From Nitrospirales bacterium (GTDB taxonomy: Bacteria > Nitrospirota > Nitrospiria > Nitrospirales > UBA8639): a stretch of DNA of 42,115 bases. This document shows, piece by piece, positions 1 through 8,192 of the stretch (its first letter is position 1; every line of letters begins with the position of its first letter). The notes under the pieces were generated by a model that saw only the letters and a program-made list of their open reading frames with translations, was not told where the DNA came from and did no database searches. The translations under genes were made by a program, and so were the position numbers. The DNA lies in contig JAJDBO010000011.1 of NCBI GenBank assembly GCA_029261305.1, positions 1 to 42,115 on the forward strand. Direction: 5' to 3'.

Positions 1-873
1 GAAATAGAAGAGAAAAAGAAAATTTTGGCGCGTGTGGAAGAGCTGCATGAATTTAATCCTATGTTGGGATTGCGAGGCTGTCGGTTGGGCATCACGATGC
101 CGGAAATCACTCGTATGCAGGTTCGTGCCATTATGGAAGCCGCCTGCGAAGTGGCCAAAGAAGGTAAGAAAATTATTCCAGAAATTATGATACCCCTGGT
201 CGGTATGTCTTCAGAGATGAAAGCGCAAAAGGCCATCATCACAGAAGTGGCTGAGGAAACGATGAAACGGTGTGGGAAGAAGTTGTCCTATTTAGTCGGC
301 ACCATGATTGAGTTGCCACGTGCAGCGGTGACGGCACGTCAGATTGCTGAAGATGCCGAGTTCTTTTCTTTTGGCACCAATGATCTGACCCAAACCACTT
401 ACGGGTTATCTCGGGATGATGCGTCGAGGTTTACAGGGTTTTATCGGGAAAATAATTTATTGGAGTTCGACCCCTTTGCCGTGCTTGATCAAGAAGGCGT
501 GGGCGCGGTTATGAAATTAGCCATGAATGAAGGGCGTGTGACGCGGCCCGATATCAAACTTGGGATTTGTGGTGAGCATGGCGGAGAGCCAAGTTCTGTG
601 GAATTTTGCCATTCTCTTGGACTGGACTATGTGAGTTGCTCGCCGTATCGAGTCGCCATCGCGCGACTCGCCGCTGCCCAGGCGGTGCTCAATGCCGAAG
701 GTCAAAAAGCTGTGGCGAAACCAAAGTCAAAGCCAAAGAAAAAACCTGTAAAGACCTCAGTGAAAACATCGGCGAAAACGAAAACTCATGCTCGTCGTGT
801 CGCTGCGACTACATCACCCAAAGCCAAGTCGAAAGCCAAAGCACAGCCACGAAAAACTAAAGCTCGCCGGTGA
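1..873 (+). CDS. ppdK: Pyruvate phosphate dikinase, C-terminal part (5' end outside window)
   Basis: The reading frame is open from base 1 and is the PEP/pyruvate-binding TIM-barrel end of pyruvate, phosphate dikinase, which interconverts pyruvate + ATP + Pi and PEP + AMP + PPi. Visible family blocks are EFNPMLGLRGCRLG, IPEIMIPLVG, GTMIELPRAA, FFSFGTNDLTQTTYGLSRDD and GICGEHGGEPSSVEFC, which carries the catalytic Cys. The normal family end is reached near ARLAAAQAVL. After it comes an unusual tail of about 55 residues made almost only of Lys, Ala, Pro, Ser, Thr and Arg, resembling histone H1-like tails. The stop overlaps the GTG start of ribD. Identity is firm; the role of the tail is unknown. 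Confidence 0.95.
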   Translation, partial: EIEEKKKILARVEELHEFNPMLGLRGCRLGITMPEITRMQVRAIMEAACEVAKEGKKIIPEIMIPLVGMSSEMKAQKAIITEVAEETMKRCGKKLSYLVGTMIELPRAAVTARQIAEDAEFFSFGTNDLTQTTYGLSRDDASRFTGFYRENNLLEFDPFAVLDQEGVGAVMKLAMNEGRVTRPDIKLGICGEHGGEPSSVEFCHSLGLDYVSCSPYRVAIARLAAAQAVLNAEGQKAVAKPKSKPKKKPVKTSVKTSAKTKTHARRVAATTSPKAKSKAKAQPRKTKARR

Positions 874-1997
874 GTGACGTCGATCAAGACGTCGCATTCA
901 TGAAACATGCCCTCCGGCTTGCGGCCCGAGGGCGGGGAACGACCAGTCCGAATCCCATGGTCGGGGCAGTTATCGTGGCCAAGGGAAAAGTTGTTGGTTC
1001 CGGGTACCACAAACAAGCTGGCGGCCCTCATGCCGAAGTCTTTGCACTTCAAAAAGCTAAATCCCAATCTCGTCACTCAACCCTGTACGTCACCTTAGAG
1101 CCCTGCTGTCATACGGAGAAGCGAACTCCCCCTTGTGTGCCTTCAATAATTGAATCAGGTGTGCGACGAGTGGTTGTGGCTATGCGTGATCCCAATCCTC
1201 AGGTCGCAGGTCGCGGCATACAACAACTCAAACGAGCAGGGATTACCGTGGAGGTTGGCTGTCTCAAACACGAAGCGATTAAGCTCAATGAGATATACAT
1301 TCATTGGGTGAAGACGGGTCTGCCGTTCGTAATTCTTAAATCTGGGATGACGTTGGATGGAAAGATTGCGACGGCCAAAGGAGAGTCGAAGTGGATCACA
1401 GGACCAAAAGCGCGTGAGCATGTGCATCAACTTCGAAGCCAAGTTGATGCAATTGCGGTAGGTGTGAATACCGTCCTCAAAGATGATCCTCATCTCACGG
1501 TACGGCTTCCTGGAAGAAAAAAGTCCTCAACAGATATTCGTCAACCAGTTCGCTTAATCTTCGACAGTTGTCTTCGTATTCCACTCGCTGCACGCGTGCT
1601 GCAGGACATTGAGCAAAGTTCAACTGCCATTGCGACCACCAAAGTGGCCAGCCACAAAAAAATTGAACAATTACGCTCAAAGTGGGTGGAGGTGTTGGTG
1701 CTTCCCCAGAAACGCAAGCAAGTTTCGATTCGCCGATGCCTTGAGGAACTGGGGAACATGGGAATCACCAGTGTGCTAGTGGAGGGAGGCAGCGAGTTGA
1801 ATGCCAATTTCTTAGGTGAGGGTCTGGTGAACCAAGTTTGCCTATACATCGCTCCGTCTCTCTTAGGTGGCCAAAACGCCAAAGGGCTGCTCGGAGGTCT
1901 TTCACCAAAACACTTGGCAGAAAAAGTCAGAGTCTCCAATCTTCACATTCAGGCATTGGGTGATGATATCTTAATCACAGGAGACTTGAAGTCTTAG
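870..1997 (+). CDS. ribD: Bifunctional riboflavin biosynthesis deaminase/reductase RibD
   Basis: 375 aa, the usual RibD length. It catalyses deamination of the diaminopyrimidine intermediate and then reduction of its ribosyl chain in riboflavin synthesis. The N-terminal deaminase domain (about 1-145) shows the zinc site H54-A-E56 (GGPHAEVFAL) and the EPCCHTEKRTPPC block (Cys79, Cys89). The reductase domain starts near LKSGMTLDGKIAT and includes GPKAREHVHQLRSQVDAIAVGVNT and a late VLVEGGSELNANFL block. The GTG start overlaps the upstream TGA (GTGA), suggesting translational coupling to the dikinase gene. No other rib genes are nearby. Confidence 0.95.
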   Translation: MSDVDQDVAFMKHALRLAARGRGTTSPNPMVGAVIVAKGKVVGSGYHKQAGGPHAEVFALQKAKSQSRHSTLYVTLEPCCHTEKRTPPCVPSIIESGVRRVVVAMRDPNPQVAGRGIQQLKRAGITVEVGCLKHEAIKLNEIYIHWVKTGLPFVILKSGMTLDGKIATAKGESKWITGPKAREHVHQLRSQVDAIAVGVNTVLKDDPHLTVRLPGRKKSSTDIRQPVRLIFDSCLRIPLAARVLQDIEQSSTAIATTKVASHKKIEQLRSKWVEVLVLPQKRKQVSIRRCLEELGNMGITSVLVEGGSELNANFLGEGLVNQVCLYIAPSLLGGQNAKGLLGGLSPKHLAEKVRVSNLHIQALGDDILITGDLKS

Positions 1998-2053
1998 GTA
2001 CGATAAGACCAAACTATTGCCGAGAGAAACGCTTAGCCTTTCGGGAGGAAATC

Positions 2054-2707
2054 ATGAAAAAAGTTGCGGTTATTTTATCAGGCTGCGGATTTTTGGATGG
2101 GGCCGAGATTACAGAAGCCATCAGTACTTTAGTGGCTATTGGACAACAGGGCGCTGACTATCAATGTTTTGCCCCGAATAAAGATGTAGCTGAAACCAAT
2201 CATCTCACTCAACAGCCAACAGGCCAAAATAGAAACGTCCTGCAAGAAGCCGCACGCATCGCTCGTGGCGAAATCAAACCGCTGGAAGAAGTAAAAGCTC
2301 AAGACTTTGATGCCTTGGCCTTCCCTGGAGGTTTTGGGGCCGCGTTGCATTTATGTGACTTTGCACAAAAAGGAAGTGGGGGTGAGATTGATCCGCAGGT
2401 CCTGCGCATCGTGAAAGAATTTCATGAAGGCCAAAAACCCATCGCGGCAATTTGTATAGCGCCGGCGATTATGGCTTTAGCTTTTGGAGACAAAGGAGTC
2501 AATGTCACGATTGGAGATGATCAAGGAACTGCGTCCGAAGTAGAAAAGACCGGAGCCAAACATTCCAACTGTGCGGTCGAAAAGTTCGTGGTAGATTCCG
2601 CGAACAAAATCATCACGACCCCCGCCTACATGTATGGCACAGCCAAACCTCACCAAATTTTTGAAGGGGTGAGTGGCGCAATAGCGGAATTGATTAAGAT
2701 GGCTTGA
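2054..2707 (+). CDS. elbB: Isoprenoid biosynthesis glyoxalase ElbB (DJ-1/PfpI family)
   Basis: 217 aa, full length for the ElbB group of the DJ-1/PfpI superfamily. It begins with the diagnostic MKKVAVILSGCGFLDGAEI and has the nucleophile-elbow Cys at residue 134 in AAICIAPA, with the PGGFGAA loop near 91-97. Known relatives have glyoxalase III-like activity; the physiological substrate is not settled. A good ribosome site (GGGAGGAAATC, about 2042-2052) fixes the ATG. It is probably monocistronic: a 10-bp hairpin lies 31 bp after the stop. Confidence 0.92.
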   Translation: MKKVAVILSGCGFLDGAEITEAISTLVAIGQQGADYQCFAPNKDVAETNHLTQQPTGQNRNVLQEAARIARGEIKPLEEVKAQDFDALAFPGGFGAALHLCDFAQKGSGGEIDPQVLRIVKEFHEGQKPIAAICIAPAIMALAFGDKGVNVTIGDDQGTASEVEKTGAKHSNCAVEKFVVDSANKIITTPAYMYGTAKPHQIFEGVSGAIAELIKMA

Positions 2708-2738
2708 TTATTTTTCCGGGGTTCGTCCCGGCGGCCGA

Positions 2739-2764
2739 GTTCCTTTTGTTTCGGCAAAAGGAAC
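2739..2764. repeat. Perfect 10-bp inverted repeat (hairpin) after elbB
   Basis: GTTCCTTTTG (2739-2748) and CAAAAGGAAC (2755-2764) are perfect complements around the 6-base loop TTTCGG. No T-run follows, so it is not a typical intrinsic terminator. It is the first element of a larger palindrome-rich intergenic sequence and resembles dispersed intergenic repeats with a TTTCGGCAAAAGGAACCAAAACC core seen in many bacterial genomes (family recall only). Confidence 0.7.
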
Positions 2765-2838
2765 CAAAACCATTTCGCCCGTACGTGGCCCCTCCGAACC
2801 TACTCAGAAGCAGGATCTCCAGGGTTCCTCCACCTCCA

Positions 2839-2904
2839 CCCCGAATAAGATGGCGAGAGAACTCGCTCCGCTCAAACAGCTCTCGCCGAAAAGTCGATTC
2901 GGGG
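2839..2904. repeat. Nested inverted repeat in elbB downstream region
   Basis: An outer pair CCCCGAAT (2839-2846) / ATTCGGGG (2897-2904) encloses an inner pair GGCGAGAG (2852-2859) / CTCTCGCC (2880-2887), all perfect. The loop carries the ACTCGCTCCGCTCAAACAG motif. Together with the hairpin at 2739-2764 this makes a compound palindromic element of about 200 bp that has no convincing gene; small ORFs across it are repeat-derived. Confidence 0.65.
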
Positions 2905-3024
2905 CTCCAGCTCCGCCATGTCCGAAGGCGAGGCTAGCTCAAAAAACAACAGGCCTAGGGTTGCCAATTTGAAACGCTCAACAAAATACTCGTACTCAGG
3001 GCTCGGATGTCTGGAAATGCTCCC

Positions 3025-3339
3025 CTATTTTTTAGGTTTAAAAATAAGAAGGCCTGTTCCAATTACGATTATGAAAAGTGCAATACTGCCTCCGATTATC
3101 TGAAAATTGATTGAAAGAATTCCCATACTCTGTTCCAATAGTTCTCCTTCATTTGAAAGGTGCATCTCATATGGAAATATTGCCGTTAATACACTAATTA
3201 TGGTCGCTATCCAAAGGCCTATAGCAATTATAAGGACGGACACCGTTCGGGTACGTTGGAGAGCTATGCCTCCGAATATGGAAAGGATAATCCATAATAG
3301 AGGTTTAATTTGAATGGCGTAATTGGCAATAGTGTCCAT
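3025..3339 (-). CDS. Small integral membrane protein of unknown function
   Basis: 104 aa with three clear hydrophobic segments: about residues 10-28 (IKPLLWIILSIFGGIALQ), 33-54 (VSVLIIAIGLWIATIISVLTAIF) and 80-100 (IIGGSIALFIIVIGTGLLIF), separated by a charged loop around HLSNEGELLEQ. It ends with a Lys-rich KPKK tail. A purine-rich stretch (GGTAGGAA) precedes the ATG. The segment is AT-rich compared with neighbours. I do not recognise a family; isolated gene between elbB and the esterase, on the opposite strand. Confidence 0.6.
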   Translation of the reverse strand: MDTIANYAIQIKPLLWIILSIFGGIALQRTRTVSVLIIAIGLWIATIISVLTAIFPYEMHLSNEGELLEQSMGILSINFQIIGGSIALFIIVIGTGLLIFKPKK

Positions 3340-3496
3340 TTGCAGTTCCTACCTCATGGGATTAAATTTGACTCTGTATTGTATCGACGCTAGGGTTCTT
3401 GATCTGTGTTTTGACCTTTGGCGTTTTGATTGCTAGTTTGATTCACAGCCTTATTCTTCCCATTTTATCTCAGCATTTCAAGCGCTCATTTCTCCT

Positions 3497-4807
3497 ATGA
3501 TTAACCCCACCATACTGTTCAAGATGAGTCTCATTTTTTTTGTGCTTTGGGTGCCGCCTTCTTTGGCGGCGGCGGACGAAAGTGCGTTGGCTGATAGGTC
3601 GCATGAGGATTCACATGCCTCTTTGGAAAATTTGATCCGACTCTATCTTTCCTCTACTGATTCGGAACTGGCAGAAGAGAGTCTCAACGCCATTTTATTT
3701 AAACATGATGCAAGCATTGATCGTGTGACCCGTCTCATTGGAATGGCTCGAATCTTTGAGAACGCACCAATTGGACATCAGCCCAGTCAATCCGTTCAGG
3801 TTCGTGGGGACGAGATGACGTTTGGGCTGTTTGTCCCACCGACGTATGATCCAACTAAGAGTTATCCGTTGGTAATGTGTCTTCATGGCGCTGGATTTAC
3901 GGGGGATTCGTATTTGGAGCGATGGGCGGAGCGGCTTGGGGATTCTTACATTTTGGCTTGCCCAACGATTTCCATGGGGGCGTGGTGGTCGCGGTATGGT
4001 GAGGAGTTGGTGTTGGCTACCATGCAAGCGGTTCAGAATCGCTACCATATTGATCCTGACAGAATTTATCTTACCGGCATGTCGAATGGGGGGATTGGTG
4101 CGTGGATTATTGGCATGCACCATGCCCCGCGTTTTGCGGCGGTGGCACCCATGGCGAGCGGAATAGATGATGTGCTGTTTCCTTTTTTGCGGAATCTTCG
4201 GCATACACCGTTATATGTCATTCATGGGGCGAGTGATCAAATCATGCCGGTGTGGTTGAGCCGGAACATTACCAACGAACTCGCTCAACTCGGGATCGCA
4301 CATGTTTATCGGGAACATGAATGGTCGCATCCGCATGCGGGCGGGCATTTCTTTCCGCGTCAAGAATTGCCGGACCTTGTGAAATGGTTTGGTCAGCAGC
4401 GTCGTGAGCGTTTTCCGAAAACGATATCTGTGGTTCGTGATGCCAGCCACCTCACCGAGTTTGGATGGGTTCGCATTGATAGTACTGATCGGATTGCGAA
4501 GTTTTCCGAACAGTTGGTTGATCGTCAAGATGATTTAATGAAAGCTCGCGTCTACGCACAGTTGGATGTCACACAAATTGGTGACAATCGCATTGAGATG
4601 ACGACGACTCATGTTCGCCGGTTCACCCTGTTTCTGAATGATACGTTGGTTGATTTTTCTCGGCCCATCACGGTAGTGACCAATGGTGTTGTTAGTTTTG
4701 AAGAAAAGATTGTCCCTCAGGTTGAGATATTGTTGCGGGAGGCTCGTCGCCGGCACGATCCTTCTCTGTTGTTCCCTGCCAAATTGACTTTGGATATTTC
4801 AGAGTAA
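3497..4807 (+). CDS. Secreted alpha/beta-hydrolase (esterase/phospholipase-type)
   Basis: 436 aa. Residues 1-26 form a signal peptide (hydrophobic SLIFFVLWVPPSLA followed by AAADES), so the enzyme is exported. The hydrolase domain starts near residue 110 (YPLVMCLHGAGFTGDSYLE). The nucleophile is Ser196 in GMSNGG, the acid is probably Asp247 in HGASDQIMP, and the catalytic His is one of those at 278/280/284 in SHPHAGGHFF. This matches serine esterases of the LpqC / predicted-peptidase type. The C-terminal ~140 residues look like a beta-rich add-on. No strong ribosome site is seen before the chosen ATG; the signal peptide supports it. Substrate unknown. Confidence 0.82.
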   Translation: MINPTILFKMSLIFFVLWVPPSLAAADESALADRSHEDSHASLENLIRLYLSSTDSELAEESLNAILFKHDASIDRVTRLIGMARIFENAPIGHQPSQSVQVRGDEMTFGLFVPPTYDPTKSYPLVMCLHGAGFTGDSYLERWAERLGDSYILACPTISMGAWWSRYGEELVLATMQAVQNRYHIDPDRIYLTGMSNGGIGAWIIGMHHAPRFAAVAPMASGIDDVLFPFLRNLRHTPLYVIHGASDQIMPVWLSRNITNELAQLGIAHVYREHEWSHPHAGGHFFPRQELPDLVKWFGQQRRERFPKTISVVRDASHLTEFGWVRIDSTDRIAKFSEQLVDRQDDLMKARVYAQLDVTQIGDNRIEMTTTHVRRFTLFLNDTLVDFSRPITVVTNGVVSFEEKIVPQVEILLREARRRHDPSLLFPAKLTLDISE

Positions 4808-5486
4808 AGAGCCACGCTTCTTTGTTTCTTTCTCAGGAGAATTTCTCGACTCGCTTCCCATTTTTTGAAGGCCCCCCATGATGTCATGCCCTTCTGAGCA
4901 TACCCTATTGCCAAATATTTCCTTTTGGTGTCAGAAAATTTTGTCATTTGGTTTTGGTCGAAACTACGTTTAATTTTAGACAGTTACGATAATTTCCTGA
5001 AGTTATTGGCATTTTAGTGTCGGATAAGTTTACAAGAATGATTTTCTTGGATATTTGTTCAAAATATTGGCTCCAAAATTTTGCGTACTTTTTGAAAAAT
5101 TATTGTCTTTGTTTTCGCACTCACCAGATATTTCGTATTCCGTCATGTTTACTCTTCATTGATAAATTCATTATGGCAATCAACGAGTTAGATAAAGTGG
5201 TCGTGAGTGAAATTTATGAGGAATTTGGATCTCGCTTTTGTGTGTTGGAGCCATGGTAAATGGGAGTTCTTTGTGGCTTTGAGGTATTTTTTTATCTTGG
5301 CATGCGTACGTAAAAGTCTTGGCCTTGGAAGGTTCGTCTAAGAAAACACGTCAGAAAACTTTACTAAACTCAAATGAATCTCAACCATCCTAAAAAAGAA
5401 AACAGTGAGAGGGTTGCTCTGAAATAAAGAATTGAATCAATGTTTTATAGGGAACTTCATGGAGGAAATCGATTGAAATTTAGAGC
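4808..5486. other. AT-rich intergenic region without convincing gene
   Basis: About 680 bases between the esterase stop and the sigma-54 promoter of the PEP-CTERM gene. An 80-codon ORF at 5017-5259 has no ribosome site and an unnatural composition, so I do not call it. The stretch is AT-rich with poly-A/T runs, and could hold upstream activator sites for the promoter at 5487, but I could not identify a repeated site. Confidence 0.5.
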
Positions 5487-5502
5487 TGGCACGAAACTTG
5501 TT
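5487..5502 (+). promoter_or_regulatory. Sigma-54 (-24/-12) promoter of the PEP-CTERM gene
   Basis: TGGCACG-AAAC-TTGTT matches the RpoN consensus TGGCACG-N4-TTGCW except for one base (T for C) in the -12 element, with exact spacing. Transcription would begin near 5512-5515, giving a leader of about 180 nt. PEP-CTERM genes in other bacteria are known to be controlled by sigma-54 and PrsR-like activators, which fits. Confidence 0.75.
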
Positions 5503-5606
5503 TTATTTAGGATTTAGAGCATTATTGCGAATTTTTTTTCATCAACTCTAATTTAGAGACAGTTAAATCTTGGAGATCTTACGCTAGAGCAAAAGTTCGT
5601 AAAGGA

Positions 5607-5648
5607 GTTTCCGATGGTCGGTTCGAAGGCGATTGGTGATTCGGAAAC
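5607..5648 (+). promoter_or_regulatory. Leader hairpin upstream of PEP-CTERM gene
   Basis: GTTTCCGA (5607-5614) and TCGGAAAC (5641-5648) are perfect 8-bp complements around a 26-base loop. The left arm overlaps the last base of the AAAGGAG ribosome site (5601-5607) and the start codon of a 21-codon leader ORF, so folding could affect leader translation. Confidence 0.5.
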
Positions 5649-5679
5649 AATGTTGGCTGTAGTTTTCCTTCTCATCTAA
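5614..5679 (+). CDS. 21-aa leader peptide / small hydrophobic protein candidate
   Basis: An ATG at 5614 lies 6 bases after AAAGGAG and opens 21 codons ending at TAA 5677-5679. The peptide has a polar start (MVGSKAIGDSETM) and a hydrophobic end (LAVVFLLI). The stop is immediately followed by the AGGAGG ribosome site of the PEP-CTERM gene, 13 bases before its ATG, an arrangement typical of a translated leader or coupled small gene. No known family; could be chance. Confidence 0.4.
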   Translation: MVGSKAIGDSETMLAVVFLLI

Positions 5680-5692
5680 GGAGGTATTCGTT

Positions 5693-6370
5693 ATGAAGTG
5701 GAGATCAATGTTGCCCCAATTCCTGCTCGGGGTTTTGGTTGTCTTTGGGCCGGGGCTCCCGCAAGCCCAAGCCAACTCTATTTGGAATTATGCTGGTTCG
5801 GGTGATGGGCATGCGGTGACGGCATTTTTGGAATTGGATTTTGATTTTCCTGTGGGGCTAGTCATGCCGTTTGGTACAGGCAATGTGGTGAATTCTGAAT
5901 TTACTATCTCTGGTCCGATTTTTGAGACAGGTCCAATCTTGTCCTCATTGACCCCGGGGTCGTTCACGTTTGAACATTCTTCATTTACCTTTCCTGCCGA
6001 TATCAATGCGCCAATTGGTGAAGTGAGTCCTCCTGATATTCTTGGCTGCGCAGAGAATATTGCGGACGCATGCACTTGGATATATTCTGGAGCGGAACCC
6101 GGTTCAGAGTTAGTTCAGATTTTAGTGGCCACGATTTTTAATGGCGATGACTGGGAAGTCAGTGGATTTTTAGATGGAGCCGTGCCCGGGGCTATAAGCA
6201 ATGGTCCAAATGGAGGCAATCTTATTGGTGAATTTGTCTTGAGTGGAACAGGGCAGTGGACACCTCAGATCTCAGGGACCAATCCTGTGCCAGAACCTAG
6301 TACGATGATTTTAATGGGTTCAGGACTTGTTGGGCTTGTGGGCTGGCAGATGAGAAAAAGAAAAGCCTAG
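5693..6370 (+). CDS. PEP-CTERM sorting-domain protein
   Basis: 225 aa exported protein. Residues 1-28 are a signal peptide (core FLLGVLVVFGPGLPQAQA). The C-terminus has the tripartite PEP-CTERM signal: VPEPSTM, a hydrophobic helix (ILMGSGLVGLVGW) and a basic end (MRKRKA), which exosortase recognises and cleaves. The ~170-residue middle is rich in Gly, Ser and Thr with one likely disulfide region (GCAENIADACTW) and no recognised domain. A strong AAGGAGGT ribosome site fixes the ATG. The gene sits alone between a sigma-54 promoter and a strong intrinsic terminator. The exosortase itself is not in the window. Confidence 0.92.
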   Translation: MKWRSMLPQFLLGVLVVFGPGLPQAQANSIWNYAGSGDGHAVTAFLELDFDFPVGLVMPFGTGNVVNSEFTISGPIFETGPILSSLTPGSFTFEHSSFTFPADINAPIGEVSPPDILGCAENIADACTWIYSGAEPGSELVQILVATIFNGDDWEVSGFLDGAVPGAISNGPNGGNLIGEFVLSGTGQWTPQISGTNPVPEPSTMILMGSGLVGLVGWQMRKRKA

Positions 6371-6404
6371 TCTCACGTCCAATCATAAAAATTTTCTGTG
6401 GATC

Positions 6405-6444
6405 AAAAGTCTCATGCTGAAGAGCGGCATGAGACCTTTTTTTT
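6405..6444 (+). terminator. Rho-independent terminator after PEP-CTERM gene
   Basis: Stem GTCTCATGC (6409-6417) / GCATGAGAC (6427-6435), perfect over 9 bp, 9-base loop, followed by a run of eight T after one C. An AAAA stretch before the stem pairs with the T-run, so it may work in both directions. Its position excludes a cobQ start at 6398. Confidence 0.88.
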
Positions 6445-6529
6445 ACCTAAGATTTCGCATTCCATGGTGTTTGAGCGAAATCTGTTGATCCTTTATGGTG
6501 AAAAAAATATCTCGATGGAGCGAAAATTT

Positions 6530-8050
6530 ATGCCAAAAGCCTTAGCCATTTTAGGAACAGCGTCTGATGTTGGAAAGAGTCTGGTGACTGCGGGATTGGG
6601 ACGACTCTTGCACAGGAAAGGCGTCAATGTTGCACCGTTTAAGTCGCAGAATATGTCCTTGAATTCCTTTGTGACAGTGGATGGAGGCGAGATGGGGCGA
6701 GCGCAAGTGTTGCAAGCCCATGCCTGCGGTTTGTTCCCTCATGTCGATATGAATCCCATCTTGCTCAAGCCTGAGGCTGATCATTGTTCACAAGTGATTG
6801 TCCAGGGAAATGTTTGGGGGCGTCATGATGCCAAGGGATACTTTGGCTGTCGGCCTGAGCTGTTTTGTTTTGTTCAAGAAAGCTATGACCGATTAGCCGC
6901 ACGACATGATGTGATTCTCATTGAAGGCGCGGGGAGTGCGGCCGAGGTGAATTTGCGAGATCGTGATTTGGTCAATTGGCCGGTGGTGGAAATGGCGAAT
7001 GCGTCCGTCATCCTTGTGGCCGATATTGATCGAGGTGGAGTGTTTGCGCAAATCCTTGGGACTCTCGATTTGTTGGAGACACACGAGCGTCAGCGTGTCA
7101 TGGGTGTGATCGTCAACAAGTTTCGAGGGGATCGACGGTTGTTTGATGATGGTGTGCATATCCTTGAAGAACGAGGAGGAGTGCCTGTCTTAGGTGTGGT
7201 GCCGTTTATGCGACAACTTGAATTGGATCAGGAAGATAGCGTGGCTATTGATTCGCATGAAGCCAAACCTTTTTCAGTGGAAACGGTGAACGTGGCTGTC
7301 GTGTTGCTCCCGCACATGAGCAACTTTACGGATTTTAACGCGGTGGCTGCTGAACAAGACGTCGTGTTTCATTACATAAAACGTCCCGAGGAACTTGCGG
7401 GAGCTGATGTGGTGATCATTCCTGGTACGAAAAATACCATCGGTGATCTCCGGTACTTACTTGGGATGGGGTTTGGCGAAAAAATTCACACCCGTGTTCG
7501 AGAGAGCACTGGAGAACTCCTGGGGCTCTGTGGCGGTTTCCAAATGTTAGGAACGATGATCACTGATCCTCAGAATGCGGAAGAGGGTGGTGAAATCGAA
7601 GGCCTTGGTGTGTTGGATATCACTTCCGAGTTGCTGCTGGATAAACAAACGACACAAGTGACAGCCAAGCCTTTATTTTTGTCAGACTCTTGGGATTGCG
7701 AAGTGCAAGGGTATGAGATCCACATGGGGCTCACACATCGATTTTCCGGTTATCCGTGTTTTGAAGTGATGAACAGGCAGAATGGTCGTGATGGTGAAGG
7801 CTCAAACGATGGGGCCGTTTCGGATGACGGGTGCATTTGGGGGACATATCTCCACGGGGTGTTTGACCAGCCAGGTTTCCGACGAGCCTGGCTGAATCGT
7901 ATTCGCCGACGTAAAGGATTGCAGGGGCTTGATGTGTCAGTCTCTCAAGCGGTTTCTGGGCGCTTGGCATCGGCTCTGGATCGATGGGCTGATCATCTGG
8001 AACAACATATACAGGGCCCACGCATTTATTCACATTTACACGTGAAGTAG
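6530..8050 (+). CDS. cobQ: Cobyric acid synthase CobQ (glutamine-hydrolysing)
   Basis: 506 aa from the ATG at 6530, the usual CobQ length. It amidates the peripheral carboxylates of adenosylcobyrinic acid diamide in cobalamin synthesis using ATP and glutamine. The N-terminal dethiobiotin-synthase-like domain has the P-loop LGTASDVGKS (8-17) and FKSQNMSLNSF. The C-terminal class I amidotransferase domain has nucleophile Cys334 (GLCGGFQML) and His442 (GTYLHGVF). The frame stays open upstream to a GTG at 6398, but that crosses the terminator; the chosen ATG has GGAG nine bases before and starts with the conserved MPKALAILG. No other cob genes or visible B12 riboswitch nearby. Confidence 0.93.
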   Translation: MPKALAILGTASDVGKSLVTAGLGRLLHRKGVNVAPFKSQNMSLNSFVTVDGGEMGRAQVLQAHACGLFPHVDMNPILLKPEADHCSQVIVQGNVWGRHDAKGYFGCRPELFCFVQESYDRLAARHDVILIEGAGSAAEVNLRDRDLVNWPVVEMANASVILVADIDRGGVFAQILGTLDLLETHERQRVMGVIVNKFRGDRRLFDDGVHILEERGGVPVLGVVPFMRQLELDQEDSVAIDSHEAKPFSVETVNVAVVLLPHMSNFTDFNAVAAEQDVVFHYIKRPEELAGADVVIIPGTKNTIGDLRYLLGMGFGEKIHTRVRESTGELLGLCGGFQMLGTMITDPQNAEEGGEIEGLGVLDITSELLLDKQTTQVTAKPLFLSDSWDCEVQGYEIHMGLTHRFSGYPCFEVMNRQNGRDGEGSNDGAVSDDGCIWGTYLHGVFDQPGFRRAWLNRIRRRKGLQGLDVSVSQAVSGRLASALDRWADHLEQHIQGPRIYSHLHVK

Positions 8051-8129
8051 TTATTATAAATTAGGTAATGTTACTTTAATCTGAGAGATCTCTAGACATC
8101 GTTGACTTCTATGGGCTTGTCATGTTATT

Positions 8130-8151
8130 TGCAAGAGACTTGCACTAGTGC
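8130..8151. promoter_or_regulatory. Overlapping palindromes, probable operator of the Fur-family gene
   Basis: TGCAAG-AGA-CTTGCA (8130-8144) is a perfect 6-3-6 inverted repeat and it overlaps GCACTAGTGC (8142-8151), a perfect 10-bp palindrome. The pair lies 41 bp before the fur-like gene, where an autoregulatory box is expected. Binding by that regulator is inference. Confidence 0.5.
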
Positions 8152-8192
8152 GCTATTCAATTCTTGTAGAATATTTGTAGTCGCGATAGTTT

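Noticed and set aside
2704..2937. 77-codon ORF after elbB
   Set aside because: It runs through nested palindromes, is rich in Pro/Arg/Ser and has no ribosome site; repeat-derived.
5017..5259. 80-codon ORF in AT-rich gap
   Set aside because: No ribosome site, Cys/Phe-rich random look, no family signs.
6398..6529. N-terminal extension of cobQ
   Set aside because: It would begin just before a strong terminator and adds 44 residues that homologues lack.
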